Position numbers and translations under genes: made by a program. A stretch of 15,697 nucleotides of DNA from JBEAOO01 sp041164825 (GTDB lineage Bacteria > Pseudomonadota > Gammaproteobacteria > Burkholderiales > Burkholderiaceae_C), in assembly GCA_041164825.1 (NCBI GenBank), contig JBEAOO010000223.1, positions 1 through 15,697 of the forward strand, read 5' to 3'. The notes under the pieces are model-generated. The model made no database searches and was not told where the DNA came from. It saw only the letters and a list, made by a program, of their open reading frames with translations. Below, piece after piece: positions 6,270-13,420 of this stretch. Position 1 is the first letter of the stretch; every line of letters starts with the position of its first letter.

Positions 6270-6286
6270 GTTGCATGCCATGCAAC
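6270..6286. repeat. Perfect 17-bp palindrome in the rpmH leader
   Basis: GTTGCATG-C-CATGCAAC, two perfect 8-bp arms around one base. It lies about 105 nt downstream of the predicted transcription start and 47 bp before rpmH. It could be an RNA hairpin or a protein-binding site. The bases after it (GGGGCT) rule out an ordinary T-tract terminator. Confidence 0.7.
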
Positions 6287-6333
6287 GGGGCTCACTCGGC
6301 AAGCCGATTCGGGCTGTACCGAGGACTGAGACC

Positions 6334-6468
6334 ATGAAACGCACTTACCAAGCATCCAAGACCCGCCGCGCCCGTACCCACGGCTTTCTCGTGCGCATGA
6401 AGACCCGCGGCGGCCGTGCCGTCATCAACGCTCGCCGCGCCAAGGGCCGCAAGCGCCTGGCTGTCTGA
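6334..6468 (+). CDS. rpmH: 50S ribosomal protein L34
   Basis: Small basic protein of the large ribosomal subunit. The 44 residues begin MKRTYQASKTRRARTHGF and end KGRKRLAV, essentially the canonical bacterial L34 sequence and length. The start is fixed by homology and by a purine-rich GAGGACTGAG just upstream (6321-6330). The frame stays open far upstream of this ATG, but nothing there resembles L34. It leads the rpmH-rnpA-yidD-yidC block and is followed after 14 bp by rnpA. Confidence 0.98.
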   Translation: MKRTYQASKTRRARTHGFLVRMKTRGGRAVINARRAKGRKRLAV

Positions 6469-6482
6469 GCTCACGCCTCAGC

Positions 6483-6998
6483 GTGATCATCGGCCGCATC
6501 CAACGATCGGCCGACTTTGAGCGCGTGCTTGGCACGCCGTCGAGCGCACGCACTGCGCACTTCGCGGTGCACCACGTGGCCACGGTGCCAAGCGTGCCCC
6601 TCAAGCCAGCCGCGTTGCGCCGCAAGCTCGAGTTGTCAACAGGCAAGGCCACGGAAGTGACAGCGGCTGTGGATGACCAAGCGCCAGCTCCCTCGAACGC
6701 CCCCCCGGCCGACCCGCAACAGGTCTGGTTGGGTTGCGTCGTTCCCAAACGCAATGCCCGCCGCTCGGTGACGCGCACGCTGCTCAAACGGCAGATTCGC
6801 GAAGCCGCCAAGCGCCACGGTGTGAATTTGCGTGCGGGCTTGTGGGTGGTGCGCTTGCGGTCGCCGTTCGACAAAAAACAATTCGTCAGCGCCGCCAGTG
6901 ACGTGCTGCGCACAGCAGCGCGCGACGAATTGGATGCGCTGTTTGGCAGCGCGGTGCGCCGCATGGCGCGTGCTGCCACACCGGCGGTGGCGGCTTGA
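6483..6998 (+). CDS. rnpA: Ribonuclease P protein component
   Basis: Basic protein cofactor of the RNase P ribozyme, which removes 5' leaders from precursor tRNA. The family signature is clear at about residues 88-107 (PKRNARRSVTRTLLKRQIRE), the RNR motif that contacts the RNA. The N-terminal RSADFERVL and HFAVHH strands fit the fold. At 171 residues it is much longer than the usual 115-125. The excess is a region at about 33-78, rich in Ala, Pro, Val and Lys, between the first strand and VWLGCVVPKR, plus a short Ala-rich tail. The start is GTG at 6483; the next codons upstream contain no ATG or GTG, and no good Shine-Dalgarno is visible, so translation may be coupled to rpmH. The stop overlaps a possible TTG start of yidD. 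Confidence 0.93.
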   Translation: MIIGRIQRSADFERVLGTPSSARTAHFAVHHVATVPSVPLKPAALRRKLELSTGKATEVTAAVDDQAPAPSNAPPADPQQVWLGCVVPKRNARRSVTRTLLKRQIREAAKRHGVNLRAGLWVVRLRSPFDKKQFVSAASDVLRTAARDELDALFGSAVRRMARAATPAVAA

Positions 6999-7006
6999 AA
7001 CCCGCC

Positions 7007-7339
7007 ATGCGCACACCATCTGGGCTGCAGTTGTGGCCGCGCCGCGCCTTGATGGCGCTGGTGCGCGGCTACCGTCTGGTGCTCAGCCCCTGGTTGGGCA
7101 ATCAATGCCGTTTTGAACCGACCTGTTCTGTCTACGCCCTCGGCGCGCTGCAAGCGCACGGTGCGGCGGCAGGCAGCTACTTGGCGGTCACGCGCATTTT
7201 GCGTTGCAGCCCTTGGTGCGATGGTGGCCACGACCCGGTGCCTGCCCAGGCACCACGCCTTTTTGCCGGGTTGACGTTGCGCAAGCCCTGCGCGGCGTCT
7301 GCCACTCCCTCTTCTTCCTCCTCAAAGACCTCTCCATGA
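7007..7339 (+). CDS. yidD: Membrane protein insertion efficiency factor YidD
   Basis: Small inner-membrane-associated protein thought to assist YidC-dependent insertion. The core is typical: LVRGYRLVLSPWLGNQCRF, then EPTCSVYALGALQAHGA, then ILRCSPWCDGGHDPVP, with the conserved Cys residues and the GGxDPVP end. I use the ATG at 7007 (110 residues). Alternatives are a TTG at 6995 that overlaps the rnpA stop, or an ATG at 7052 just before the conserved core. The tail after the core (PCAASATPSSSSSKTSP) is low-complexity and is encoded where the yidC translation-start region lies, so it is probably not functional. The stop TGA overlaps the yidC ATG by two bases, which suggests translational coupling. 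Confidence 0.93.
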   Translation: MRTPSGLQLWPRRALMALVRGYRLVLSPWLGNQCRFEPTCSVYALGALQAHGAAAGSYLAVTRILRCSPWCDGGHDPVPAQAPRLFAGLTLRKPCAASATPSSSSSKTSP

Positions 7340-9036
7340 CCGATATGCGTCGCACCCTGCTGTGGGTGGTGTTTTCGATGTCGCTCGTCCTGCTGTGGGA
7401 TGCCTGGGGCAAGCACAACGGCAAGCCGTCGATGTTCGGTGGCCCGGTGGCCACCCAGAGCGCGCCGGCCAAGCCGGGTGCGGTGCCCACTTCGGGTGTG
7501 CCTGCCGCGGCTGTGGCTGCTGCGCCCGGTGCCGCACCGGTCACCCCGGCCGTGGTCGCAGCGTCCACCTCAGAAAAAGTGGACATCAGCACCGATCTGG
7601 TCAAGGCCAGCTTCGACACCCGGGGTGGCGACCTCGTGCGCTTGGAGTTGTTGAAGTACACCGACAACGCCGACCCGACCCGCAATGTGGTGCTGTTTGA
7701 CCGCAGTGCCAGTCGGGTCTACCTGGGCCAGACCGGGCTGATTCCGGCAGCCGGCGCTGCCGCGCTGCCCAACCACCAGACCATCATGGCGCTGGTGCCC
7801 GGTGAACGCACCCTCAAAGACGGCACCGACAGCCTGACCTTGCGCTTTGAATCGCCAGAAGTCGGCGGCGTGAAGCTGGCCAAGACCTACACCTTCAAAC
7901 GCGGCGACTATGTGGTCGGCGTGAAGCACGAGGTGTTCAACCAGTCAGGCGCTGCGGTGAGCCCGCAGCTCTACCTGCAGCTGGTGCGTGACGGCAACCC
8001 TCCCCCGGGTGAGTCGAGCTTCTACAGCACCTTCACCGGACCGGCCGTCTACACCGACGCGTCCAAGTACAAGAAGATCGAGTTCAGCAAGATCGAAAAG
8101 GGCAGCGTCGAGATCGACAAGACGGCCGACAACGGCTGGGTCGGCATGGTGCAGCATTACTTCGTCTCGGCCTGGTTGCCGGCCGACAAGGCACAGCGCG
8201 AGCTGTTCGCCCGCAAGGTGGACACCAATCTGTACGCGGTGGGCAGTGTCTTGCCGCTGGGCAGCATTGCACCCGGCACCTCGGTGACGCAGGAAGCGCG
8301 CTTGTTTGCCGGCCCGCAAGAAGAAACCAAGCTCGCCGCCCTGGCCCCCGGCCTGGAACTGGTGAAAGACTACGGCTGGCTGACCATCCTGTCCAAGCCA
8401 CTGTTCTGGCTGTTGACGCAATTGCACAAGCTGCTGGGCAACTGGGGCTGGTCGATCATTGGTTTGGTGGTGCTGCTCAAGGCCGCGTTCTTCTACCTCA
8501 ACGCCAGCGCCTACAAGTCGATGGCCAAGATGAAGGCCATCAACCCGCGTGTGACCGAACTGCGCGAGCGCCTGAAAGACAAACCCCAAGAGATGCAGCA
8601 AGAGATGATGCGCATCTACCGCGAAGAGAAGGTCAACCCGATTGGCGGTTGCTTGCCCATCTTCATCCAGATGCCGTTCTTCATTGCGCTGTATTGGGTG
8701 TTGCTGTCTACCGTTGAAATGCGCAACGCACCTTGGATCGGCTGGATCACCGACCTGTCGCAGCCGGACACCCTGTTTGGCGTGCTGCCCGTGTTGCACA
8801 CGCCGATCGGTTTGCTGCCGATCTTGATGACCGCGTCCAGCTTGCTGCAAACTTGGCTCAACCCGACCCCGCCGGACCCCGTGCAGGCCAAGATGATGTG
8901 GATCATGCCGCTGGTGTTCAGCCTCATGTTCTTCTCGTTCCCGGCTGGCTTGGTGCTGTACTGGTTGACCAACAACTTGCTGTCGATCGCTCAGCAGTAC
9001 GTGATCAACAAGAAGCTGGGCGTGCTGGGCAAATAA
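7336..9036 (+). CDS. yidC: Membrane protein insertase YidC (Oxa1 family)
   Basis: Inner-membrane insertase that works alone or with SecYEG. The 566-residue product has an N-terminal membrane segment (about 6-22), an Ala/Pro-rich linker (about 36-78), a large periplasmic P1 domain (about 82-345) and the conserved five-helix C-terminal core. NWGWSIIGLVVLLKAAFF (369-386) holds the hydrophilic-groove basic position, Lys382 here where E. coli has Arg366. SAYKSMAKMKAINPR, then NPIGGCLPIFIQMPFFIALYW, and FPAGLVLYWLTNN near the C-terminus are classic Oxa1 blocks. I chose the ATG at 7336 (MTDMRRTLLWVV), where the insertase N-terminus begins; the open frame extends upstream to 7204, but that part overlaps yidD. 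It is the last gene before a strong terminator. Confidence 0.98.
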   Translation: MTDMRRTLLWVVFSMSLVLLWDAWGKHNGKPSMFGGPVATQSAPAKPGAVPTSGVPAAAVAAAPGAAPVTPAVVAASTSEKVDISTDLVKASFDTRGGDLVRLELLKYTDNADPTRNVVLFDRSASRVYLGQTGLIPAAGAAALPNHQTIMALVPGERTLKDGTDSLTLRFESPEVGGVKLAKTYTFKRGDYVVGVKHEVFNQSGAAVSPQLYLQLVRDGNPPPGESSFYSTFTGPAVYTDASKYKKIEFSKIEKGSVEIDKTADNGWVGMVQHYFVSAWLPADKAQRELFARKVDTNLYAVGSVLPLGSIAPGTSVTQEARLFAGPQEETKLAALAPGLELVKDYGWLTILSKPLFWLLTQLHKLLGNWGWSIIGLVVLLKAAFFYLNASAYKSMAKMKAINPRVTELRERLKDKPQEMQQEMMRIYREEKVNPIGGCLPIFIQMPFFIALYWVLLSTVEMRNAPWIGWITDLSQPDTLFGVLPVLHTPIGLLPILMTASSLLQTWLNPTPPDPVQAKMMWIMPLVFSLMFFSFPAGLVLYWLTNNLLSIAQQYVINKKLGVLGK

Positions 9037-9077
9037 GCCCTCTGACCTCTCCCACGAACGGCCCGCGACGGCCACAG

Positions 9078-9103
9078 ACGCCCCGCTCAGCGGGGCGTTT
9101 TCA
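9078..9103 (+). terminator. Intrinsic terminator after yidC
   Basis: CGCCCCGC (9079-9086) pairs perfectly with GCGGGGCG (9090-9097) around a TCA loop, followed by TTTT. It lies 41 bp after the yidC stop and separates this block from mnmE. Confidence 0.92.
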
Positions 9104-9159
9104 TTGCTCCGACCCTTTGCGCAGCCCGCGTCACCCGCGCTGCAGGACAATCGCCGCCC

Positions 9160-10569
9160 ATGCTCGGACGCCATCACGACCCCATCGCCGCCATTGCCAC
9201 CGCCCCGGGCCGCGGTGCCGTGGGCATGGTTCGTGTCTCGGGCCGTGGCCTGACGGCACTGGTCCAGGCCTTGACCGGCCGCACCCTGCAGCCGCGCCTG
9301 GCCACCTACGGCCCGTTTTTGGATGATGCAGGCCAGCCCATTGACCAAGGCCTGGCGCTCTACTTCCCGGCGCCGCACTCGTACACGGGCGAAGACGTGC
9401 TGGAGTTGCAGGCCCACGGCGGACCGGTGGTGTTGCAACTGCTGCTCGCGCGTTGTTTGCAAGCCGCGGCCGAAGTGGAGGCGCCCGGCGGCTCGGCCCG
9501 GCTGAGTGGTTTGCGCTTGGCCGAGCCCGGTGAATTCACCGAGCGCGCGTTTTTGAACGATAAGCTCGATCTGGCCCAGGCTGAGGCTGTGGCCGACCTG
9601 ATCGACGCCAGCACCGAAGCTGCAGCGCGCTCCGCCAGCCGGTCGCTCTCCGGTGGTTTCTCATTGCAAATCCATGCGCTGCTGGAGCGCTTGGTTCGGT
9701 TGCGCATGTTGGTCGAAGCCACGCTCGACTTTCCGGAAGAAGAAATCGACTTTCTGGAGAAGGCCAACGCGCGCGGCCAACTCCGTGATTTGTTGGACGG
9801 TGTGGACGGTGTGCTGGCCCAGGCGCGCCAAGGGGCACTGCTGCGTGAGGGCATGAACGTGGTGCTGGCCGGCCAGCCCAATGTGGGCAAAAGCTCGCTG
9901 CTCAACGCGCTGGCCGGCGCCGAGCGCGCCATCGTCACGCCCATTGCCGGCACCACGCGTGACAAGGTCACCGAGACCATCCAGATTGCCGGTGTGCCGG
10001 TGCACATCATCGACACCGCCGGCTTGCGCGCCGACCACGACGCGGCCGACGAGGTCGAGCGCATTGGCATGTCGCGCACCTGGGCTGAAATTGCCACGGC
10101 CGACGCGGTGGTGTTTTTGCACGACCTCACGCGCCAAGGGCAGCTCGACTACGACGCTGGTGAGGCACACATTGCCGCTCAGTTGCCCGCGGGTTTGGCA
10201 CAAAGTGAGCGCCTGCTTCATGTTTACAACAAGGCCGACGCAGTGGTACCACCAGAGGCCGGCCACGTGATTTCGGCGCGCACCGGCAGCGGCCTTGACG
10301 GCCTGCGCCACGCCTTGCTCACACTCGCCGGCTGGCAAGCCCAGCCCGACGGCGTGTTCATTGCCCGCACCCGCCACGTCAACGCGCTGCAGCGTACCCG
10401 CCAACACCTGGCCCAGGCCAGTGTTCAGGCCGACCTGCGCGACGCCGCACTCGACCTGCTGGCCGAAGAACTGCGCCTGGCGCAAAACACCTTGGGTGAA
10501 ATCACCGGGGCGTTCACTCCCGACGACCTGTTGGGCGAAATCTTCAGCCGCTTTTGTATCGGCAAGTGA
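9160..10569 (+). CDS. mnmE: tRNA modification GTPase MnmE (TrmE)
   Basis: With MnmG it installs the (carboxymethyl)aminomethyl group at C5 of wobble uridine 34 in certain tRNAs. The 469 residues contain the N-terminal tetrahydrofolate-binding domain (DPIAAIATAPGRGAVGMVRV at 7-26), a helical domain and an inserted Ras-like G domain. The G motifs are G1 GQPNVGKSS (238-246), G2 IAGTTRD (262-268), G3 DTAG (285-288) and G4 NKAD (357-360). The C-terminus FCIGK (465-469) carries the conserved Cys466. The ATG at 9160 gives the standard N-terminus; AGGA at 9144-9147 is a weak Shine-Dalgarno candidate at long spacing. The yidC terminator lies upstream, so the gene probably has its own promoter, which I could not identify with confidence. 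Confidence 0.98.
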   Translation: MLGRHHDPIAAIATAPGRGAVGMVRVSGRGLTALVQALTGRTLQPRLATYGPFLDDAGQPIDQGLALYFPAPHSYTGEDVLELQAHGGPVVLQLLLARCLQAAAEVEAPGGSARLSGLRLAEPGEFTERAFLNDKLDLAQAEAVADLIDASTEAAARSASRSLSGGFSLQIHALLERLVRLRMLVEATLDFPEEEIDFLEKANARGQLRDLLDGVDGVLAQARQGALLREGMNVVLAGQPNVGKSSLLNALAGAERAIVTPIAGTTRDKVTETIQIAGVPVHIIDTAGLRADHDAADEVERIGMSRTWAEIATADAVVFLHDLTRQGQLDYDAGEAHIAAQLPAGLAQSERLLHVYNKADAVVPPEAGHVISARTGSGLDGLRHALLTLAGWQAQPDGVFIARTRHVNALQRTRQHLAQASVQADLRDAALDLLAEELRLAQNTLGEITGAFTPDDLLGEIFSRFCIGK

Positions 10570-10632
10570 GCCTTGGCAACCGGCTGTGAACGGTCTGTGG
10601 GATCGCCTTGAGCGCACTCGCCCGGCACCGCG

Positions 10633-10657
10633 CCGGCCAAAGGGTCAAAATGGCCGG
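10633..10657. repeat. Inverted repeat after mnmE
   Basis: CCGGCCA (10633-10639) and TGGCCGG (10651-10657) are perfect 7-bp arms around an 11-base A-rich loop. There is no T tract, so it is not a standard terminator. A second inverted repeat, CACCG-CAA-CGGTG (10678-10690), overlaps the start of the putative promoter of the next gene and could be an operator. Confidence 0.5.
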
Positions 10658-10687
10658 ATGGACGGCCAAGCCGGGGTCACCGCAACG

Positions 10688-10716
10688 GTGGCAAGTCGCT
10701 CGTCCGGTTTCATAAT
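10688..10716 (+). promoter_or_regulatory. Putative promoter of the cNMP-binding gene
   Basis: GTGGCA (10688-10693, four of six to the -35 consensus) and CATAAT (10711-10716, five of six to the -10 consensus) are separated by 17 bp. The start site would be near 10723, about 50 bp before the gene. Confidence 0.55.
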
Positions 10717-10773
10717 GGCTTTTTTTCACATGGCTGTGTCCGCAAGGGCTGCGGCCTGTTGAGGGAGACCCGC

Positions 10774-11241
10774 ATGGACTACAGCCAGTTGATCGACGCC
10801 GTACGCACGCTGAATGCCGAGGATGCGTTCCGGCCGCGCTTGGCGCCTGATCAATGGAAGGCGCTGGAGCCCTACCTCACGCGCCATGAAATTCGCGCCG
10901 GCGACCTGCTCATCAAACAAGGCGATGTCGACCGCACCATGTATTTGCTGGGCCAGGGCTCGGTGCAGGTGTTTGTGAGCAACGCAGCGCCGGGCGCGGC
11001 GCGCATTGCGTTGTTGCGGGCGGGCTCGGTGATTGGTGAGCCCTCCTTGTTTGGCGATGGTCTGCGCATGGCCAATGTGGAGGCCGTGACCACCTGCATC
11101 GTCTGGGCGCTGCGGGTGCAGCGCTGTGAAGAACTGATGCAGCGCTCGCCGGCCTTGGCCATGCAACTGCTGCGCGCCGCGGGCGCCGTGATGGCGATCC
11201 GCATGCGCGCTAACCTCTCGCGCCAGATTCCGGTGGTGTGA
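10774..11241 (+). CDS. Single-domain cyclic nucleotide-binding (CRP-like fold) protein
   Basis: A small 155-residue protein made almost entirely of one cNMP-binding beta-roll. Visible features are EIRAGDLLIKQGDVDRTMYLLGQGSVQVFV (residues 39-68, split here only by description), the turn at LLRAGSVIGEPSLFGDG, and RMANVEAVTTC. Gly88, Glu89 and Arg98 fall where the phosphate-binding cassette (GExxL...RxA) would be, although the usual Pro before Arg is Leu. A C-terminal helix (about 116-150) follows. There is no helix-turn-helix, kinase or transporter domain, so it is not a transcription factor of the CRP type. The ATG at 10774 is fixed by GAGGGAGA six bases upstream. The ligand and partner are unknown. 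The Kef-type antiporter gene converges on it 76 bp away, but convergent orientation argues against co-transcription. Confidence 0.85.
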   Translation: MDYSQLIDAVRTLNAEDAFRPRLAPDQWKALEPYLTRHEIRAGDLLIKQGDVDRTMYLLGQGSVQVFVSNAAPGAARIALLRAGSVIGEPSLFGDGLRMANVEAVTTCIVWALRVQRCEELMQRSPALAMQLLRAAGAVMAIRMRANLSRQIPVV

Positions 11242-11276
11242 GGCTGCCACCGCCGCGCTCAATGCTGCGCCGGAGG

Positions 11277-11292
11277 CTCAGCCGGCGCTGAG
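11277..11292. terminator. Hairpin between convergent genes
   Basis: CTCAGC-CGGC-GCTGAG, perfect 6-bp arms, extendable by a G-T and a G-C pair. It sits in the 76-bp gap between the convergent cNMP-binding gene and the antiporter gene. It has no T tract on either strand, so its role as a shared terminator is only suggested by position. Confidence 0.4.
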
Positions 11293-11317
11293 TCGGTGCG
11301 GATGCCGCAACGCTGCC

Positions 11318-13318
11318 TCAGCCGCGGCCCAGCAACTTCGCCTCGGCCAGCGCCAGTGCGGCGGGCAGGCCCGACAGCACCAGTGTGTCGCCCGCGCCCA
11401 GCACCAACTCGTCCACTGGCGCCGTCACCATGCCGGCCGCCCGGCGCACCGTGATCACGCTGGCGCCCACGGCGTGCAGCGCCTGTTGCGCCACGGTTTG
11501 GCCGATGCAACTGCCGGCCAGTGGCAGCGTGACACTCAGCAGCCGGGCGGTTTGCAACTCGTCCACCGAGTCGTCATCGGCACCGTGAAACCAGCCACGA
11601 AGCAGGCCGTAACGCGCATCGCGCTGGTCTTGCACCACGCGAATCACGCGCCGCATGGGCACACCGACCAACGCCAGCGCGTGGCTGGCCAGCATCAGCG
11701 AGCCCTCGATGGCTTCGGGTACCACCTCGGTGGCACCGGCGGCGCGCAGGGTTTCGAGGTCGGTGTCGTCGAGCGTGCGCACGATCACCGGCACCTGGGG
11801 TGCGTGCTCCTGAACCAGGTGCAAGATCTTCAGCGCTGAGGCCGTGTCGTGGTAACTCACCACCACCGCGCTGGCGCGCGCCAGCCCGGCGGCCATCAGG
11901 CTTTGCAGCCGCGCGGCATCGCCAAACACCACGCTCTGGCCAGCCGCAGCGGCTTGGCGCACGCGGTCAGGGTCGAGGTCGAGCGCCATGTAGGGGATGC
12001 GCTCGGTCTCCAGCATGCGCGCCAGGTTTTGGCCGCTTCGGCCATAGCCGGCAATGATCACGTGCGCTTCGGTGTTGATGGCGCGCTTGGCAATGCTGGT
12101 CATGGCCACCGATTGCATCAACCAATCGTTGGCCGAGAGCCGCATCACGATGCGGTCGCTGTGTGAGATCAGCAGCGGTGTGGCCAACATGCTGAGCACC
12201 ATGCTGGCCAGCACGGGGCTCAGCCACTGGTGTTGCACCAGGTTCAGATCAGCCCCGAGCGTGAGCAGCACAAAGCCAAACTCGCCCGCCTGGGCCAGGT
12301 AAATGCCGGTGCGCAGCGCCACACCGGTGGGCGCGCCAAACAGCCGTGCCAGTGCCGCCACCATCACAAACTTGGCGAAGATCGGCAGCAGCGTCAGCAA
12401 CAACACCAGCAGCCATTGGTCCCACACCGGGCGCCAGTCGAGCTTCATGCCGATGGTGATGAAAAACAGGCCGAGCAGCACGTCGTGGAACGGTCGGATG
12501 TCGGTTTCCACCTGGTGTTTGTATTCGGTCTCGGCCACCAACATGCCCGCCACAAAGGCACCCAGCGCCAGCGACAAGCCGAAGTGCTCGGTCAACCAGG
12601 CCAGGCCCAAGGTGATCAGCAGCAGGTTGAGCACAAAGAGTTCTTCGCTCTTGCGCCGCGCCACCACGGTCAGCCAGGCGCGCATCACTTTTTGGCCGCC
12701 CACCAGCAAAATGCCCAGCAACACCGCTGCCTTCAGGCCCGCCCAGGCGAGCGAGGTGGCCAGCTCTGCGGGGCTGGAGTTGAGCGCCGGAATCAGCACC
12801 AGCAGCGGCACCACGGCCAAGTCTTGAAACAGCAGCGCGCCCATCACGCGCCGGCCGTGTTCGCTTTCCAGCTCCAGCCGGTCGGCCATCATCTTCACGA
12901 CGATGGCGGTGCTCGACATCGCAATCGCCCCGCCCAGCACCACCGAGCCCTGCCAGCTCAACTCCCATGGCCGGCCGCCGAACGAGAAAGCCCACTGCAA
13001 CAAGTAGTGCCCGCCGATGGTGCCCACGCAGGTCAGCACCACCTGCGCCAGGCCCAGGCCAAACACCAGCTTGCGCATGCTCTTGAGCTTGGGCAGGTTG
13101 AACTCCAGCCCGATCACGAACATCAAAAACACAACGCCAAACTCGGCAAGGTACTTCACACCCGCAGTGTCTTTGGCCAGCGCCAGCGCGTTGGGGCCAA
13201 TCAGCACGCCCACCGCCAGGTAACCCAACATCGGCGGCAGCTTCATGAAGCGGCAGGCCACCACGCCCAGCACCGCGGCAATCAGGTACAGCAGCACGAG
13301 TTCGAGGGTGGTGGCCAT
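11318..13318 (-). CDS. CPA2-family monovalent cation:proton antiporter (Kef/YbaL type) with RCK domains
   Basis: Inner-membrane K+/H+-type exchanger of the CPA2 (KefB/KefC/YbaL) group. The 666 residues split into a membrane domain of about 12 hydrophobic helices (1 to about 395), a TrkA-N/RCK nucleotide-binding domain (about 417-530) and a TrkA-C domain (about 588-666). Diagnostic blocks are LGYLAVGVLIGP (31-42), EFGVVFLMFVIGLEFN (59-74) and LLFQDLAVVPLL (162-173), with the Gln-Asp pair of Kef transporters. The Rossmann motif GYGRSGQ is at 424-430. I chose the ATG at 13318 because the membrane domain begins there; the frame stays open to 14557, but that stretch is antisense to kdsD. No KefF/KefG-type ancillary gene is adjacent. 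The exact substrate (K+, Na+, or K+ with glutathione-adduct gating) cannot be decided from sequence. Confidence 0.93.
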   Translation of the reverse strand: MATTLELVLLYLIAAVLGVVACRFMKLPPMLGYLAVGVLIGPNALALAKDTAGVKYLAEFGVVFLMFVIGLEFNLPKLKSMRKLVFGLGLAQVVLTCVGTIGGHYLLQWAFSFGGRPWELSWQGSVVLGGAIAMSSTAIVVKMMADRLELESEHGRRVMGALLFQDLAVVPLLVLIPALNSSPAELATSLAWAGLKAAVLLGILLVGGQKVMRAWLTVVARRKSEELFVLNLLLITLGLAWLTEHFGLSLALGAFVAGMLVAETEYKHQVETDIRPFHDVLLGLFFITIGMKLDWRPVWDQWLLVLLLTLLPIFAKFVMVAALARLFGAPTGVALRTGIYLAQAGEFGFVLLTLGADLNLVQHQWLSPVLASMVLSMLATPLLISHSDRIVMRLSANDWLMQSVAMTSIAKRAINTEAHVIIAGYGRSGQNLARMLETERIPYMALDLDPDRVRQAAAAGQSVVFGDAARLQSLMAAGLARASAVVVSYHDTASALKILHLVQEHAPQVPVIVRTLDDTDLETLRAAGATEVVPEAIEGSLMLASHALALVGVPMRRVIRVVQDQRDARYGLLRGWFHGADDDSVDELQTARLLSVTLPLAGSCIGQTVAQQALHAVGASVITVRRAAGMVTAPVDELVLGAGDTLVLSGLPAALALAEAKLLGRG

Positions 13319-13371
13319 GGGCGGGGAGACGTCTTCCGGCGCGGGCCGGGCAGCAGAGAAAAGGCGGTGCC

Positions 13372-13377
13372 TACAAT
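13372..13377 (+). promoter_or_regulatory. Putative -10 element of the kdsD-kdsC-lptC operon
   Basis: TACAAT, five of six to the sigma70 -10 consensus, 43 bp before the kdsD start in the 102-bp divergent gap. A convincing -35 is not visible (GCAGCA at 13350-13355 is the nearest candidate, with a 16-bp spacer). Confidence 0.5.
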
Positions 13378-13420
13378 CGCCCGATCGTAAACGACACCCG
13401 GCGCCGAGCTGGGTCGCGCC

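Larger units (their letters stand above)
6018..6333. other. Divergent dnaA-rpmH intergenic region
   Basis: A 316-bp spacer between divergent dnaA and rpmH. It contains two perfect DnaA boxes (6019, 6080), the rpmH-facing promoter (6131-6159), and a long rpmH leader with a perfect palindrome (6270-6286) and a small CGGC-AA-GCCG hairpin (6297-6306). A TAGAAT on the minus strand (6048-6053) could be the dnaA -10 element, but no convincing -35 is present. A 48-codon open frame (6191-6337) crosses the leader and is discussed as a finding. Confidence 0.75.

Noticed and set aside
6118..6333. In-frame upstream extension of rpmH
   Set aside because: It starts before the predicted promoter, so it would not be on the transcript, and L34 is canonical from 6334.
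7204..7335. Earlier start for yidC
   Set aside because: It would lie inside yidD and add residues before the first membrane helix.
7945..9462. Minus-strand open frame opposite yidC and mnmE (505 codons)
   Set aside because: It crosses the yidC terminator and is Gln/His/Arg-rich, as expected of a reverse frame.
12230..13390. Plus-strand open frame opposite the antiporter gene
   Set aside because: It is Gln/His-rich reverse-frame composition; the opposite strand encodes a clear membrane protein.
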